Below are positions 11,078 to 23,579 of a stretch of DNA of 64,000 nt, piece after piece. The position numbers and the translations under genes were made by a program. Each line of letters begins with the position of its first letter. Within the stretch, counting starts at the first letter, position 1. Source of the stretch: Zhengitettix transpicula (lineage: Eukaryota > Arthropoda > Insecta > Orthoptera > Tetrigidae); assembly GCA_037074705.1 (NCBI GenBank), contig CM073593.1, positions 100,091,738-100,155,737 on the forward strand. The letters run 5' to 3'. The notes under the pieces are model-generated. The model was not told where the DNA came from, did no database searches, and saw only the letters and a list, made by a program, of their open reading frames with translations.

Positions 11078-11714
11078 TTTAGGGTACTACAAATATTGCC
11101 TGTTAATTACGGTTGATGTCATAGAGAGAATTATGTTTGCTTAAAATGTGACAACATTCCGGAAAATTGAGAGCTGGAGAAATCCAGACGGGTCAACCAA
11201 ATTTGGGATGACCTCGTGTTCCTAATTTACTCGCCTATCGCCATATTTGAGTTTTTCTGGTACATGTCTTCATGTCACGCAACTTGGATCGCAGCATCTG
11301 TCGTCTCCATTCACGTCAAAACATTAAGGGGGAAAAAAACACACGCACACACACACACTCAAGGGGTATTCGTTCTCCAGATGAACCAATAACTATCAAG
11401 GATTTTTAACACGAAAGGAATTAATTACTCTTAATGATTACGCACGCTACGGTCAGCCTCTCTCTCAACTACTTATTTTTTTTTTCTACTTGCTGTCCGA
11501 CGGTGACAAGTTAAACCTGCTGTAAATAAATCAATCCAACCAATAAAGTCAGAATAATTTAATTTCAATACAGTTAAAGTTGATAATTTTATCTCATAAA
11601 AATATTTTTAAAAAATGTTACACAGTGTTTTGACACAACTTTGGGACCACATAAGATATTATATTAATTTAAAAAGGAGAGCTTATTTAAATATATGGAA
11701 TACATAATAACTTA

Positions 11715-11886
11715 CTATCAAACAAAAATTGGTACACATATTCTTCAAAACAGGAGAAACGGTACTGTTGGGGGTAGGGGGGGGGTAGGGGTGAGAACCC
11801 CCTAGCATAAATGTGGAAAGAATTATAATTAAATATTATGATAATTTTGAGTTAAATTACAGCGCGACAAGAGACCGTGACGTCAC

Positions 11887-11935
<49 letters not shown>

Positions 11936-12462
11936 GTTACTATGCGACGAACAAAGGAAATAGTTCCTTTTTCTGTAATGAAATAAAACAGAAATATTTA
12001 CATTGAATAAAAAAAGTATAATTTTATCCAGTAATACTCCATTCAATGATAATTAAAAAACAATACGAAATACTTTACTATCCTTTGCGGAAAATGTAAG
12101 TTAATTTTCGCCGCCATGTTTAGTGACTCCAATATGGCGACTATTTGTTTACATTGTGAATCTAGCTAAGAATCTCATCAATTTAATATTTTGTATTGTC
12201 TGAAGACTGAGGGACAATTATATCCTGCAGTACTCGAGGATTATATTTAAGAAGAAATTCGGAGGTATGTTTGTTGAGACTGATGGAATAAAATTGCATT
12301 TATTTTACAGTTGTTCGATTTATGCACTATCGTGGTCGAAAGGATGTACGGAACTAGGAACAGTTAGATTTAGGTTAAATCACTTCTTGATTAAAGATTA
12401 ATGTAGAATTAAATACTTTTTTGGGTTTATATAAATAAGTACACTTGGCAACGTCGGGCAGT
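11715..12462 (+). mobile_element. Family B Helitron-like element, copy B4
   Basis: Sense copy lacking its 5' end; it starts at AAAAATTGGTACACATATTC and ends GGCAACGTCGGGCA. The GA run after the GTGACGTCAC palindrome is expanded to about 44 bases, far longer than in the other copies, showing a microsatellite growing from a seed inside a transposon. Confidence 0.65.
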
Positions 12463-13400
12463 CAGTGATAAATAAAATTTAATAATAAAAAAATACCCTG
12501 TTTGTCTGTTCTACGTTTGAGCATTTGCGGTAAATGGGGATAAAGTTCTTTCTCGTACCGCACTATATTTATAACATACTCCGTGAGACGAATCTTGAAA
12601 AACTCGACATGTTTCTGGATCTTCAATTAGTTTTGACATCGCAATGCTCATGAATTTTGACACCATCTTTCTTCAATCTTAAAAAGGCAGCAAGTGAAGT
12701 CTGTCGAAGGCATGAATCGAGACGTAACCGGGCCGAAGATACGAGGGACCGATACTCGTGTTCACTAATTTATCGTAGCGACTCGACACTTTTCCCCCCG
12801 CTTCGGTTCACATCACGCAACCACGTACGACCGTGTTCCTTTTGTGGTTGTGCGATAGTGTGGTTTATCCGTGGCCAGTCACCAATCACCGATAGATAGA
12901 CAGAGAGAGAGAGAGAGAGAGAGACGGATACGACCAGGTGGCGGGCCGGGCCGGGCCTCGGTAGCGGCCAGCAGGCCTGACAACTTAATAAGCGCCCTTA
13001 CTTATAACCATAATCCCGCACTCGAGGAATTGGCAGCGCAAATAAACACCCTGGAAAAATTGCGTGGCCGGCTACAATTTGGATTTCAAGAGAAACAACC
13101 TTCGTCTCTCTTGCTTTGGAGGACAAATGTGACTTGCAAGAAGGCCGCCGTGAGCTGTTATGGTTGTTTGTAATGACGTCACGGCCAAGTTCACTCAGCG
13201 TCCGGAGGATCAGCGCGATTTATGATACCAACGAGAGTAATTTATTTCCTAAATCTGATGTAATTTACGGAATTCAGAAGCACAGCGACGTTGGTCTGGT
13301 ATTACGACTACGGATACTAATTTTCCACGTCGATTTACGACGGCCTCAAGAAAATCCCGACCACTCGCCTCAGCATTACTCGACTCTCTAGTATACTTCC
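12463..13400. other. Low-copy region with higher GC, no gene recognised
   Basis: From about 12700 to 13390 the GC content rises and the sequence matches nothing else in the window. It contains a GA run (12901-12924) and GC-rich words such as GGCGGGCCGGGCC. Open frames of 80-100 codons cross the GA run and show no domain. It could be a regulatory or transcribed island of a neighbouring gene, but I cannot support a gene model. Confidence 0.35.
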
Positions 13401-13402
13401 TT

Positions 13403-13429
13403 ACACACACACACACACACACACACACG
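13403..13429. repeat. (AC)n microsatellite
   Basis: Pure AC run of about 26 bases. Confidence 0.9.
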
Positions 13430-13564
13430 AGGTAACGGTAAATAGATCGCTGGAAGACTGATTTATATCAGCCGATGACTTAGCTGATTATGAACTCCAA
13501 TTTCGTTTACAGTACTGGAGTTTCTTGATCGTACTATTAATAATTATTATTAAAATAAACACCT

Positions 13565-15180
13565 GCAAAAGTGTTCAATGTGTTGCTAATAATAACTACT
13601 TATTTCATAAATTTCTTAGTCTCTGTTGGTCTTTTCTGCTCTTTTGTTTCATGTACAAGGGCCTGGAGTTTGCAGATTTCTCTTCCCTGTGTTTCGTGAC
13701 GTCACTTGTCCCTCATTTTTGTCTTTCCCTCTGATGTGTGCGTGTGTCAAGTTCCGTGCTTATTGTTGCTAATAATAACTACTTATTTCATTCCTTGCTT
13801 ATTCTCTTTTGGTCTTTTCTGCTCTTTTGTTTCTTGTACGAAGGCCTGTAGTTTGCAGATTCCTCTTCCCTCTGTTACGTGACGTCACTTGTCCATCTTA
13901 TTTCTGGTGTGTGTGTGTGTGTGTAAAGCACTGTGTTTATTGTTGCTAATAACAACTAGTTATTTCATTCCTTGCTTATTCTCGTTTGGTCTTTTCTGCT
14001 CTTTTGTTTCCTGTACGAAGGCCTGTAGTTTGCAGATTCCTCTTCCCTCTGTTACGTGACGTCACTTGTCCATCGTATTTCTGGTGTGTGTGTGTGTGTG
14101 TGTCAAGCTCTGTGTTTATTGTTGCTAATAACAACTACTTATTTCATTACTTGGTTATTCTCGTTTGGTCTTTTCTGCTCTTTTGTTTCCTGTACGAAGG
14201 CCTGTAGTTTGCAGATTCCTCTTCCCTCTGTTACGTGACGTCACTTGTCCATCTTATTTCTGGTGTGTGTGTGTGTGTGTAAAGCACTGTGTTTATTGTT
14301 GCTAATAACAACTAGTTATTTCATTCCTTGCTTATTCTCGTTTGGTCTTTTCTGCTCTTTTGTTTCCTGTACGAAGGCCTGTAGTTTGCAGATTCCTCTT
14401 CCCTCTGTTACGTGACGTCACTTGTCCATCTTATTTCTGGTGTGTGTGTGTGTGTGTAAAGCACTGTGTTTATTGTTGCTAATAACAACTAGTTATTTCA
14501 TTCCTTGCTTATTCTCGTTTGGTCTTTTCTGCTCTTTTGTTTCCTGTACGAAGGCCTGTAGTTTGCAGATTCCTCTTCCCTCTGTTACGTGACGTCACTT
14601 GTCCATCGTATTTCTGGTGTGTGTGTGTCAAGCTCTGTGTTTATTGTTGCTAATAACAACTACTTATTTCATTACTTGCTTATTCTCTTTTGGTCTTTTC
14701 TGCTCTTTTGTTTCCTGTACAAAGGCCTGTAGTTTGCGGATTCCTCTTCCCTCTGTTACGTGACGTCACTTGTCCATCGTATTTCTGGTGTGTGTGTGTG
14801 TGTGTCAAGCTCTGTGTTTATTGTTGCTAATAATAACTACTTATTTCATTCCTTGCTTATTCTCTTTTGGTCTTTTCTGCTCTTTTGTTTACTGTACGAA
14901 GGCCTGTAGTTTGCAGATTCCTCTTCCCTCTGTTACGTGACGTCACTTGTCCATCGTATTTCTGGTGTGTGTGTGTGTCAAGCTCTGTGTTTATTGTTGC
15001 TAATAACAACTACTTATTTTATTCCTTGCTTATTCTCTTTTGGTCTTTTCTGCTCTTTTGTTTGTTTGTCTCATGTACGAGGGCCTGGAGTTTGCAGATT
15101 CCCCGTCGCCTCTGTTTCGTGACGTCACTTGTCCCTCGTTTGTGTTTCCCCTCCTAGTGTGCGTGTGTGAAATTTTGTGA
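13565..15180 (+). repeat. ~177-bp tandem array, nine units
   Basis: Nine head-to-tail units with a period of 173-185 bases. Each holds TGTTGCTAATAA, TTTTGGTCTTTTCTGCTC, GAAGGCCTGTAGTTTGCAG, GTGACGTCACTTGTCC and a (GT)n stretch of varying length. The 10-base palindrome GTGACGTCAC is present in all nine. Outer units are the most diverged and central ones nearly identical, as expected from unequal exchange. Open frames in it are repeat artefacts. Confidence 0.9.
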
Positions 15181-15419
15181 TTATTTTTGTGTGATGTGTA
15201 AATTCTATATTTTATGATAGTCAATTTTCGAATCATTAATTATATACTAATTTTATATTTTTATTAGAACTGTAAATATTATATTATACCCTTAGTATAG
15301 TTAAAGAATTATTATTTTTGTAATTATTCATATTATTTTACAAATGTTGGACAGGAAAATTTGTGTTCCCGAATTTTAGTATTTTTATTTGAACTTCTAA
15401 TTATTTATAGTTCTATCAT

Positions 15420-15511
15420 CCATTCCTTATATTGTAATTTTATGTATTGCCGTGTCCTATTTCCCTCATACGAGGACTAATGGAATCAAAATAAATCAAA
15501 TCAAATCAAAT
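15420..15511 (+). mobile_element. Probable LINE 3' end with (AAATC)n tail
   Basis: TGTAATTTTATGTATTG, then CGAGGACTAATGGAATC, then a repeated AAATC tail. This layout is typical of the 3' UTR and simple-repeat tail of Jockey- or RTE-like LINEs. No coding part is visible upstream. Confidence 0.4.
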
Positions 15512-15614
15512 TCTTTAAAAATAACAATTATCTGACATAATTTACAACTACATTATTAAATATTAATGGCTACATAAGTCACAATAAAATACTTAATATC
15601 GAAATTACAGACTT

Positions 15615-15870
15615 TTAATAAGCAAACCAATACGTTTCGTCCTCACATCAAGACCTCTTCAGGTATTAATTCGGAGACCTTTACAATATAAAACTTATAT
15701 TTCAGATATGTGCTATTATTTCAACATTTATTTATGTTTGGTTTTTTTATTGTTCATGAATGCCGATGCATTAATCGCAGATAATTTAATCTAAGTTTTA
15801 TATCTCTAAATTAATAACACTGAAAGATGTGTTAATGTAAAGACGAAACGTCGTGTTTGCCGATGAAGAA
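15615..15870. repeat. Inverted pair around GAAACG motifs
   Basis: Left side AGCAAACCAATACGTTTCGT (15621-15640); right side GACGAAACGTCGTGTTTGCC (15842-15861). They are imperfect inverted copies. The left side completes the motif on the minus strand at 15633-15662: CTGAAGA-G-GTCTT-loop-GAGGAC-GAAACG. This looks like the terminal arrangement of Penelope-type repeats seen elsewhere in the window. Confidence 0.4.
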
Positions 15871-16049
15871 TTAGTAATTTCTTTATTAAATAACTAATTG
15901 TAGCAATTAATATTTTTAAATTAACGGTTTTATTGATATTTCGGATCTTCTCTTTGATTAATTTTCTGCTTAATTTTTTTCGGGTATTTATAAACATTTT
16001 ATTTTTTTTATATTTCCTGTGTAATATACTTTTTCTATATATAAACGGG

Positions 16050-18010
16050 CTTGTGTCAAAAAATAGCTTAATAACAGAAAATTAAATATACCGACGTTTC
16101 GTCCTTGTTTTGTGGACCTCTTCAGTTTCAACAATTTCATGTATGAATGATCAAAAAAAAATTTGAGAGAAGGTTTTCATTTTTTAATCGATTTTATATT
16201 AATTATAGATTCGTCCCTGGTTTGATTATAAATATACCGACGTTTCGTCCTTGTTTTGAGGACCTCTACAGTTTCAAAAATTTCTTGTTTAAAGAATACA
16301 AAAAAAATTGAGAGAAGGTTTTCATTTTTTAATCATTTTTATATTAATTGTGATTCGTCCTTGGTTTGATTATACCGACGTTTCATCCTTGTTTTGTGGA
16401 CCTCTACAGTTTCAAAAATTTCTTGTTTAAATAATACAAAAAATGGAGAAGGTTTTCATTTTTTAAACATTTTTATATTAATTATTGATTCGTCCCTGGT
16501 TTTATTATAAATTTACCGACGTTTCGTCCTTTTTTTGTGGACCTCTACAATTTCAATAATTTCATGTATAAATAATACAAAAAAAGTTTGAGAGAAGGTT
16601 TTCATTATTTAATCGATTTTATATTAATTATAGATTCGTTCTTGGTTTGATTATACCGAAGTTTCATCCTTGTTTTGAGGACCTCTAGAGTTTCAATAAT
16701 TTCATGTATAAATATTACAAAATAAATTTGAGAGAAGGTTTTCATTTTTTAATTATTTTTATATTAATTATATATTCGTCCCGGGTTTGATTATACCGAC
16801 GTTTTGTCCTTGTTTTAAGGACCTGTATAGTTTTTAATAATTTCATGTATAAATCATTAAAAAAATAATTAAGAGAAGGTTTTCATTTTTTAATCATTTT
16901 TATAATAATTCTAGTTTCGTCCCTGGTTTGATTATAAATATACCGACGTTTCGTCCTTGTTTTGAGGACCTCTATAGTTTCAATAATTTCATGTATAAAT
17001 AATCCAAAATAAAATTGTGGGAAGATTTTCATTTTTATTCATTTTTATATTAATTACAATTTCGTCCCTTATTCGATTATACCGACGTTTCGTCCTTGTT
17101 TTGAGGACCTCTACAGTTTTTAATAATTTCATGTATAAATCATTAAAAACTAATAGAGAGAAGGTTTTTCATTTTTTAATCATTTTTATATTAATTCTAG
17201 TTTCGTCCCTGGTTTGATTATAAATATTCCGACGTTTCGTCCTTGTTGTGAGGACCTCTCCAGTTTCAACAATTTCATGTATACATAATACAAAAAAAAA
17301 ATTGAGGGAAGGTTTTCATTTTTTAATCATTTTTATATTAATTATAGATTCGTCCCTGGTTTGATTATACCGACGTTTCGTCCTTGCTTTGAGGACCTAT
17401 ACAGTTTTTAATAATTTCATGTATAAATCATTAAAAAATAATAGAGAGAAGGTTTTTCATTTTTTAATCATTTTTATATTAATTCTAGTTTCGCCCCTGG
17501 TTTGATTATAAATATTCCGACGTTTCGTCCTTGTTGTGAGGACCTCTCCAGTTTCAACAATTTCATGTATACATAATACAAAAAAAAATTTGAGGGAAGG
17601 TTTTTCATTTTTTAATCATTTTTATATTAATTATAGATTCGTCCCTGGTTTGATTATACCGACGTTTTGTCCTTGTTTTAAGGACCTGTATAGTTTTTAA
17701 TAATTTCATGTATAAATCATTAAAAAAATAATTAAGAGAAGGTTTTCATTTTTTAATCATTTTTATAATAATTCTAGTTTCGTCCCTGGTTTGATTATAA
17801 ATATACCGACGTTTCGTCCTTGTTTTTAAGACCTCTATAGTTTCAATAATTTCATTTATAAATAATCCAAAATAAAATTGTGGGAAGGTTTTCATTTTTT
17901 ATTAATTTTTATATTAAGTCATCCCTTATTTGATTATACCGACGTTTCGTCCTTGTTTTGAGGACCTCTACAGTTTTTAATAATTTCATGTATAAATCAT
18001 AGAAAAAAAA
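16050..18010 (-). repeat. ~142-bp satellite carrying a ribozyme-like stem-loop
   Basis: Fourteen tandem units averaging 142 bases, counted by the CCGACGTTTCGTCC landmark. The minus strand of each unit gives a pairable GTCCT/AGGAC stem followed by GAAACGTCGG. The first unit (near 16093-16131) has the intact upstream core CTGAAGA-G; most others carry one or two changes there, such as CTGTAGA. A second copy of the CGTCCC word lies in mid-unit. Longer-range similarity (units near 16800 and 17660, or 17230 and 17520) suggests segmental duplication inside the array. Frames here are not genes. Confidence 0.85.
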
Positions 18011-19220
18011 ATTGTTGGTCACACGAACGGGAATAAGTCAAAGCTGATAGTTGAAAATCTCTCGAGAGCTATATCGTTGACTTCCCGTCAGCTGCCAGCT
18101 TTCTCCATCCATTTACTACATCACATTCTTCACCACTTCTTTCTCCTCCCCCCCCCCCTCGCAATCATGTGTGTTGTGTTACCTTGGTCCCGTTTCAGGT
18201 ACTTTGCAGAACTTTCCTCCAGTCTCTGAAATGGTCCGGTCCTTCCAATAAAAAAGGTTAAATATGTAATTAGTCCATAAATGATTATGGACTACGGTTC
18301 ATTAATTTTCGCGATTAATTACAACGTTGTGACGTCACGGCAACACGTCCATTTCCCCCCCCCCTCTCCTTTTTATCGTTCCGCCGATATACTCAAGTGA
18401 CTTTGATTTGTTTTAAGATATATTTTATGTTGTCTACGCAATTCTAATGAAGCTGCTTTTCTTCGTTGTAGAAAAATGTTCGGTATTTCACTGATGTCTG
18501 ATGATAATTACACTACAAAAAAAAATTTCAAAGAATTTATTTAAGATGTTATTTAACGTAGATGGTAAATTATATCTCGGTATTTATGAGTAATCATTTT
18601 TATACGTAAATTTGTATATGTAAAGTACTAGCCGAGTTTTACTACTGCGCTTCATAAAAGGAAAGTTACGTATTACTCGCTACGGTTCAGTGACGAAGGT
18701 GAAAAAGTAAATCATTATTCTTCCATAGGTATTAAATATAATTTTTATTGCAGTTAATACTGCTCTTACTGACAACTTCATTTTTCACTTGAAAGACTTC
18801 ACGATGGTATTAATCCCAAGACACCGCACTTGTCCGTTGCGTGTTTTGAATATCCACATTCTCGTTTCTCGACAGTGCGGGAACTACTCAGTTCTACTTT
18901 ACTACTGTAGAAAAAAAAATTATAAATGCATCTAAAATCTGCCAAACAATTTTTGATAGTTTCCTGTTCAAATGGCTCGATAAACAGAGACACACGTAAG
19001 CGGTTTTATTTGTATGGGGTATATATTTAATAAGAATAATATGGTAAATTGTTTTAAATTTTGTAAAATTCCTCGTTGTCTTAGTCCAATGATTTTTTTT
19101 TGCTTTCCGATTAAGGGAGGTATTGAATTCTGTTAGCGTAATGTTGCATTTAATTATGACACTAATCTGGCGGTTTCTTATTGGTGCTTCACGTATCCAA
19201 TTGTGACGCCGTTCTTGGTT
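18011..19220. other. Spacer with no gene seen
   Basis: Mixed sequence with two poly-C tracts (about 18148 and 18355) and a GTGACGTCAC site near 18330. No open frame with domain content. Confidence 0.4.
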
Positions 19221-21210
19221 CTGTTTATTCGCTTACAATAACGGTTACGGTTTTAAAAAAAATTTTCCGATAAATTCACAGTATTTCCCTTGAAATTTTA
19301 AACGTTATGATGGTTTTTATTTTTTAAAAATATTAATCCTAACTAATTTTATAGTTAGTGTTTCTCACTTACTATAGTAAATTAATTTTTATTGCTGTAA
19401 TTGAAGTGTTTTTTTTATTTTAAGAAAAGGAGATTAATTTCAATACACAGTATAGATTAATTTTTTTTATAATTAAATATATACTTCTGATTTTAAAATT
19501 AATTCTTAATAAAATAAAATAGTCAAAAATACAGGCAAGGTTAAATATGGCTGTGGTGTTCGGTCAAATTATCCAGCAGAATTAAAAAAAAATTAGATGG
19601 TTTATTTTTAGGAAGAAAATAAAATCTTGACTAATTTTATAATTAGTGTTTCTCAGCAAAAATTCTCTTACTGTAAAAATATTATTATTATTATTATTAT
19701 TGCTGTAATTGAATCGTGTTTATTATTTTTAGAAAAGAACATTAAATTCAGTACATAGTAGGGATTAATTTTTTAAAAATCATAAATACTTCATATTTTA
19801 AAATTAACGGGTCAAAAATATAGACAAGGCTGTGGTGTAAGACGCCGGACAAATTATCCAGCGTAATTTAAAAAATTCGTCATAATTTTAGTTAGGAAAA
19901 GAAGCAAAGCTTCTGGAAACGTTGAGGGGTCTACAATTTTTCAGACCGGTCCTTGTCTCTGTTTCTTGCCTATTTTATTTTTAAAGGATTAATTTTTGTT
20001 CCGCTGCATTCTTTATTTTTTTCAGTAACCAATCTTTGTACTTAATGTGGGAATTTACCTTAAAAGATTCGTCTAGAATTACGGTTACGGATTTACGATT
20101 TTGTTCTTCTTATCAAAAAATCGGCAGCAAAAAAACATCATTTACAACAAAAAATTATTTTTATTACTGTAATTTAAGTGTTTTTCTTATTTTTAGAAAA
20201 GGAGATTAATTTAAGTACACAGTATGGATTAATTTTTTTATAATTATTTATACTTCTGATTTTAAAATTAATTCTTAATTAATAAAATAGCCAAAAATAT
20301 AGACCTGTTCTTGTCTGTTTCTTGTCTATTTTATTTTTAAAGGATTAATTTTTGTTCCGCTGCATCCTTTATGTTTTTAGTAACAAATCTGTGCATCTTT
20401 AATGTGGGAATTTACCTTAAAAGATTCGCCTAGAATTACGGTTACGGATTTACGATTTTGTTCTTCTTATCGAAAAATCGGCAGCAAAAAAACTTCATTT
20501 ACAATAAAAAATTATTTAAATTGCTGTTAATTTAAGTGTTTTAATTTTTTTTAGAAAAGAAGATTAATTTAAGTACACAGTATAGATTAATTTTTTTAGA
20601 ATTATATATACTTCTGATTTTTAAATTAATATAGACAAGGCTGTGGTGTATGACGTCGGTCAAATTATCCAGCGTAATTTAAAAAATTCGTCTTAATTTT
20701 AGTTAGAAAAAGAAGCAAACATTCCAGAATCATGGATGGGGTCTATAATTTTTCTTACCAGTCCTTGTCTCTGTTTCTTGTCTATTTTATTATTAAAGGA
20801 TTAATATTTGTTCCTTTATTTTTTCCGGTAACAAATTACTGTATCTTTAATGTTGGAATATACCTTAAAAGATTCGTCTAGAATTACGGCTACGGATTTA
20901 CGATTTTGTTCTTCTTATGGAAAAATCCTCAGCAAAAAAATAATACACTTACAATAGAAAATTATTTTAATTGCTGTTAATTTAACTGTTTTTCTTATTT
21001 TTAGAAAAGGAGATTAATTTAAGTACATAGTATGGATTAATCTTTTTATAATTATTTATACGTCTCATTTTAAAATTAATTCTTAATTAATAAAATAGTC
21101 AAAAATATAGACCTGTCCTTGTCTCTGTTTCTTGTCTATTTTATTATTAAAGGATTATTTTTTGTTCCGCTGTATCATTTATTTGATTCAGTAACAATCT
21201 TTAATGTTGG
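19220..21210. repeat. Degenerate ~360-bp tandem array
   Basis: About five units identified by AGATTAATTTAAGTACACAG (19431, 19738, 20203, 20561 and 21010). They share TTGTCTCTGTTTCTTG, TTTTTGTTCCGCTGCAT, AGAATTACGGTTACGG and a TCGGCAGCAAAAAAAC block. Spacing is uneven (about 307-465), so units carry deletions and insertions. No coding signal. Confidence 0.7.
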
Positions 21211-22026
21211 AATTTTATTTTATACGAAAGGGAAGTTACCATGAGTAAGTCCCTTGAATTTAATTGGATTTTCCACACAACTAAGTTTTCCTCTAATTCA
21301 ATATGGTGAAAATTTTTGAGTACTTTAAGGACAGTAAGTTTACAAAGCCCGGATTAGTCATTTTCAGAGAAAAGCGAGTTAAACTAGTGAATTCAGAATA
21401 AAATTATAATTTATTTTTTTTTGGGCTGGAAAACCCGTTCCTGGATCATATCCGTATAACGACGTTTAAGACGTGTCACGTGTTCGGGACTAATGCAATA
21501 GCGATCCTTCGTGCATGCCGCCATAAATCGGATTAGGGGACTGTGACAGCGAGAGCATGTAAGTGCCAAGTGGAAACCGGACATTCCGGGTCGATTTGCG
21601 TTCGTAGCAGGTGGAGCTCTGCTTTGAATAAGTCGATACATCTGTGGAAAGAGAGAGAAAAAAAAGCAACAACAGGAAAATAAAACGATTCGTGGTACTG
21701 TCAGGCACCATAAAGTATCCTCAGACCGAAAAGGTTTCAGCTAGTTTCTACGCGCATGTGTGTGTGTGTGTGTAAGGAACATTCTGCTTCCACTGAGAAA
21801 TAGCAGAAAATAAATCTTACAATAAATTGTATGTCCTGATTTTATAGAGATGTTTTGTGTCGTGATAATTAGCGATTTCCTATGGAGACGAAAAATCACA
21901 ACCAAAAGATTGTCGATTATGCAATCAAGTACCGTTATTAACTGGTCTGGATAGTCTAAAAGTCCGCCATTTTGTTTATCCATAGCCGCAATAGAATTAA
22001 AAATGGCACTTCACGTGAAAACTCTT
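21211..22026. other. Spacer, apparently low copy
   Basis: A less AT-rich patch at 21430-21660 has overlapping minus-strand frames of 73-76 codons with no domain. A GT run lies at 21757-21773. No gene model can be supported. Confidence 0.35.
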
Positions 22027-22697
22027 TAGTCAAGAAGTGGTTTAACCTAAATCTAACTGTTCCTAGTTCCGTACATACTTAAGACCGATAGTGCATTAAT
22101 TCATCAGCTGTTAAATACATTGAATTTTATTGCATCAGTCCCTACAAACATCCCTCCGAATTTCTTCATAAATATACTCCTTGAGTACTGCACGATATAA
22201 TTGTCCTTCAGTCATCAGACATTAGTAAAGATTAAAATTGATGAAATTCTTAGCTTGATTCACGATGTAAACAAATAGTCGCCATATTGGAGTCACTAAT
22301 ATGGCCCGCAAATTAACTTACATTTTCCGCAAGGATCGTAAAGTATTTTGCATTGTTTTTTTTATTATCATTACATGGAGTATTACTGGATAAAATTATA
22401 CTTTTTATTCAATGAAAATATTTCTGCTTTATTTCATAACCGGAAAAAGGAACTATTTCCTTTGTTCGTCGCGTAGTAACGTCTTTCTCTCTCTCGCGTG
22501 GTGACGTCACGGTCTCTTGCCGCAAAGTAGTTTAAGTCAAAATGATCACATTTTTTAATTATAATTCTTTCCACCTTTATGCTAAGGGTTTCTCACCCCC
22601 ACACAGTACCGTTTCGCGTGTTTTAATGAATATGTGTACCAATTTTTGTTGCAATCGGTCCACGCGTTTAAATCTGTATAGAAATTATCGTAAATAA

Positions 22698-22730
<33 letters not shown>

Positions 22731-22755
22731 CATCCTTTTTTATTAAATAGATGAA
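22027..22755 (-). mobile_element. Family B Helitron-like element, copy B5
   Basis: Antisense copy. On the minus strand it starts TCTATTTAATAAAAAAGG, preceded by A, which supports the 5' TC boundary seen in B1. The last ~70 bases with the CTAG end are missing; it stops at the TTAACCACTTCTTGAC block. A TA run has expanded inside the ATGTATGT tract. It contains GTGACGTCAC. Confidence 0.6.
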
Positions 22756-23488
22756 CAGACTAAGAAATGTTTCCCCAATTAGGAGTTATGATCTTCTAGG
22801 GGCACGCCAGAGTAAAGGTCTGCATTGTTGGCCATCGGTAGGCACGATAGCAACTCAACGGTAATAGCTTGTGATGTCCTGTAAAAGTGTCCAATCGCTT
22901 CCGCCCGTCCGGTAGCTAATAATTTTCGGTAATGAGGCGAGTGTCTCGTACGCGGAATTGGTGTTTTAATGCTGGGATTAATAGGCGCATCGCAGGCGGC
23001 GGTTGTTAGCACGGGGCCCTGGACCGTGGCGAGATTACACGCGTACCTGGAGAATTTGTGCTGGATCCTGTGGGCCCCCCCTTTGGCTCAAGGCAGTCGT
23101 AATGGGACGCTAGCTGGGAGGTCCGCTCAGTTAATTAATTCGAAACTGGCCTCGCTAGGACCATTGTTGTGTGTGTGTGCGTGTGTCAATAACTCCGTGC
23201 TGCGACATGCTCCGCTAACTGCGAACTGCCGCCGAATCCATATCGAGATGCTCATTCCTCATACTCGGGTCCTAACGGAACTACAGTTTCACCATACGAC
23301 ACTTAATGGTCACCCGATTCCTATTCCATGCATCAATCCATCGAGTATCATTATCTAACGTCATCGTTCCGAACAAAACCGAACTATGTTGAAAATTGTG
23401 ATTCAGTTCTTAAAATAAATAATAAAAATAACAGCCAATTAGGCAAAAAGAACGTCCCAAATTATACAGTTACGTCCAAACATATTCA

Positions 23489-23490
<2 letters not shown>
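22756..23490. other. Low-copy region with higher GC
   Basis: 22780-23330 is more GC-rich than most of the window and unmatched elsewhere in it. A 129-codon plus-strand frame (22969-23358) crosses a GT microsatellite, which argues against coding. It is possibly conserved non-coding DNA; I cannot show this from one sequence. Confidence 0.35.

Positions 23491-23492
<2 letters not shown>

Positions 23493-23523
<31 letters not shown>
23493..23523. repeat. (TA)n microsatellite
   Basis: TA run of about 30 bases. Confidence 0.9.
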
Positions 23524-23526
<3 letters not shown>

Positions 23527-23579
23527 CCAATTAATAAGACTTTAGATGAAGAATGTAAATATTTTCTCAGTTTGAAATG

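Noticed and set aside
13565..15180. Coding repeat protein (frames with FVTSLVH words)
   Set aside because: The frames are repeat-derived, break within a few units and change with the (GT)n length.
16050..18010. CRISPR-like array
   Set aside because: Units are contiguous and similar throughout, with no unique spacers, and the context is eukaryotic. It is a satellite.
22969..23358. 129-codon plus-strand frame
   Set aside because: Passes through a GT microsatellite (giving Cys-Val residues) and has no recognisable domain.
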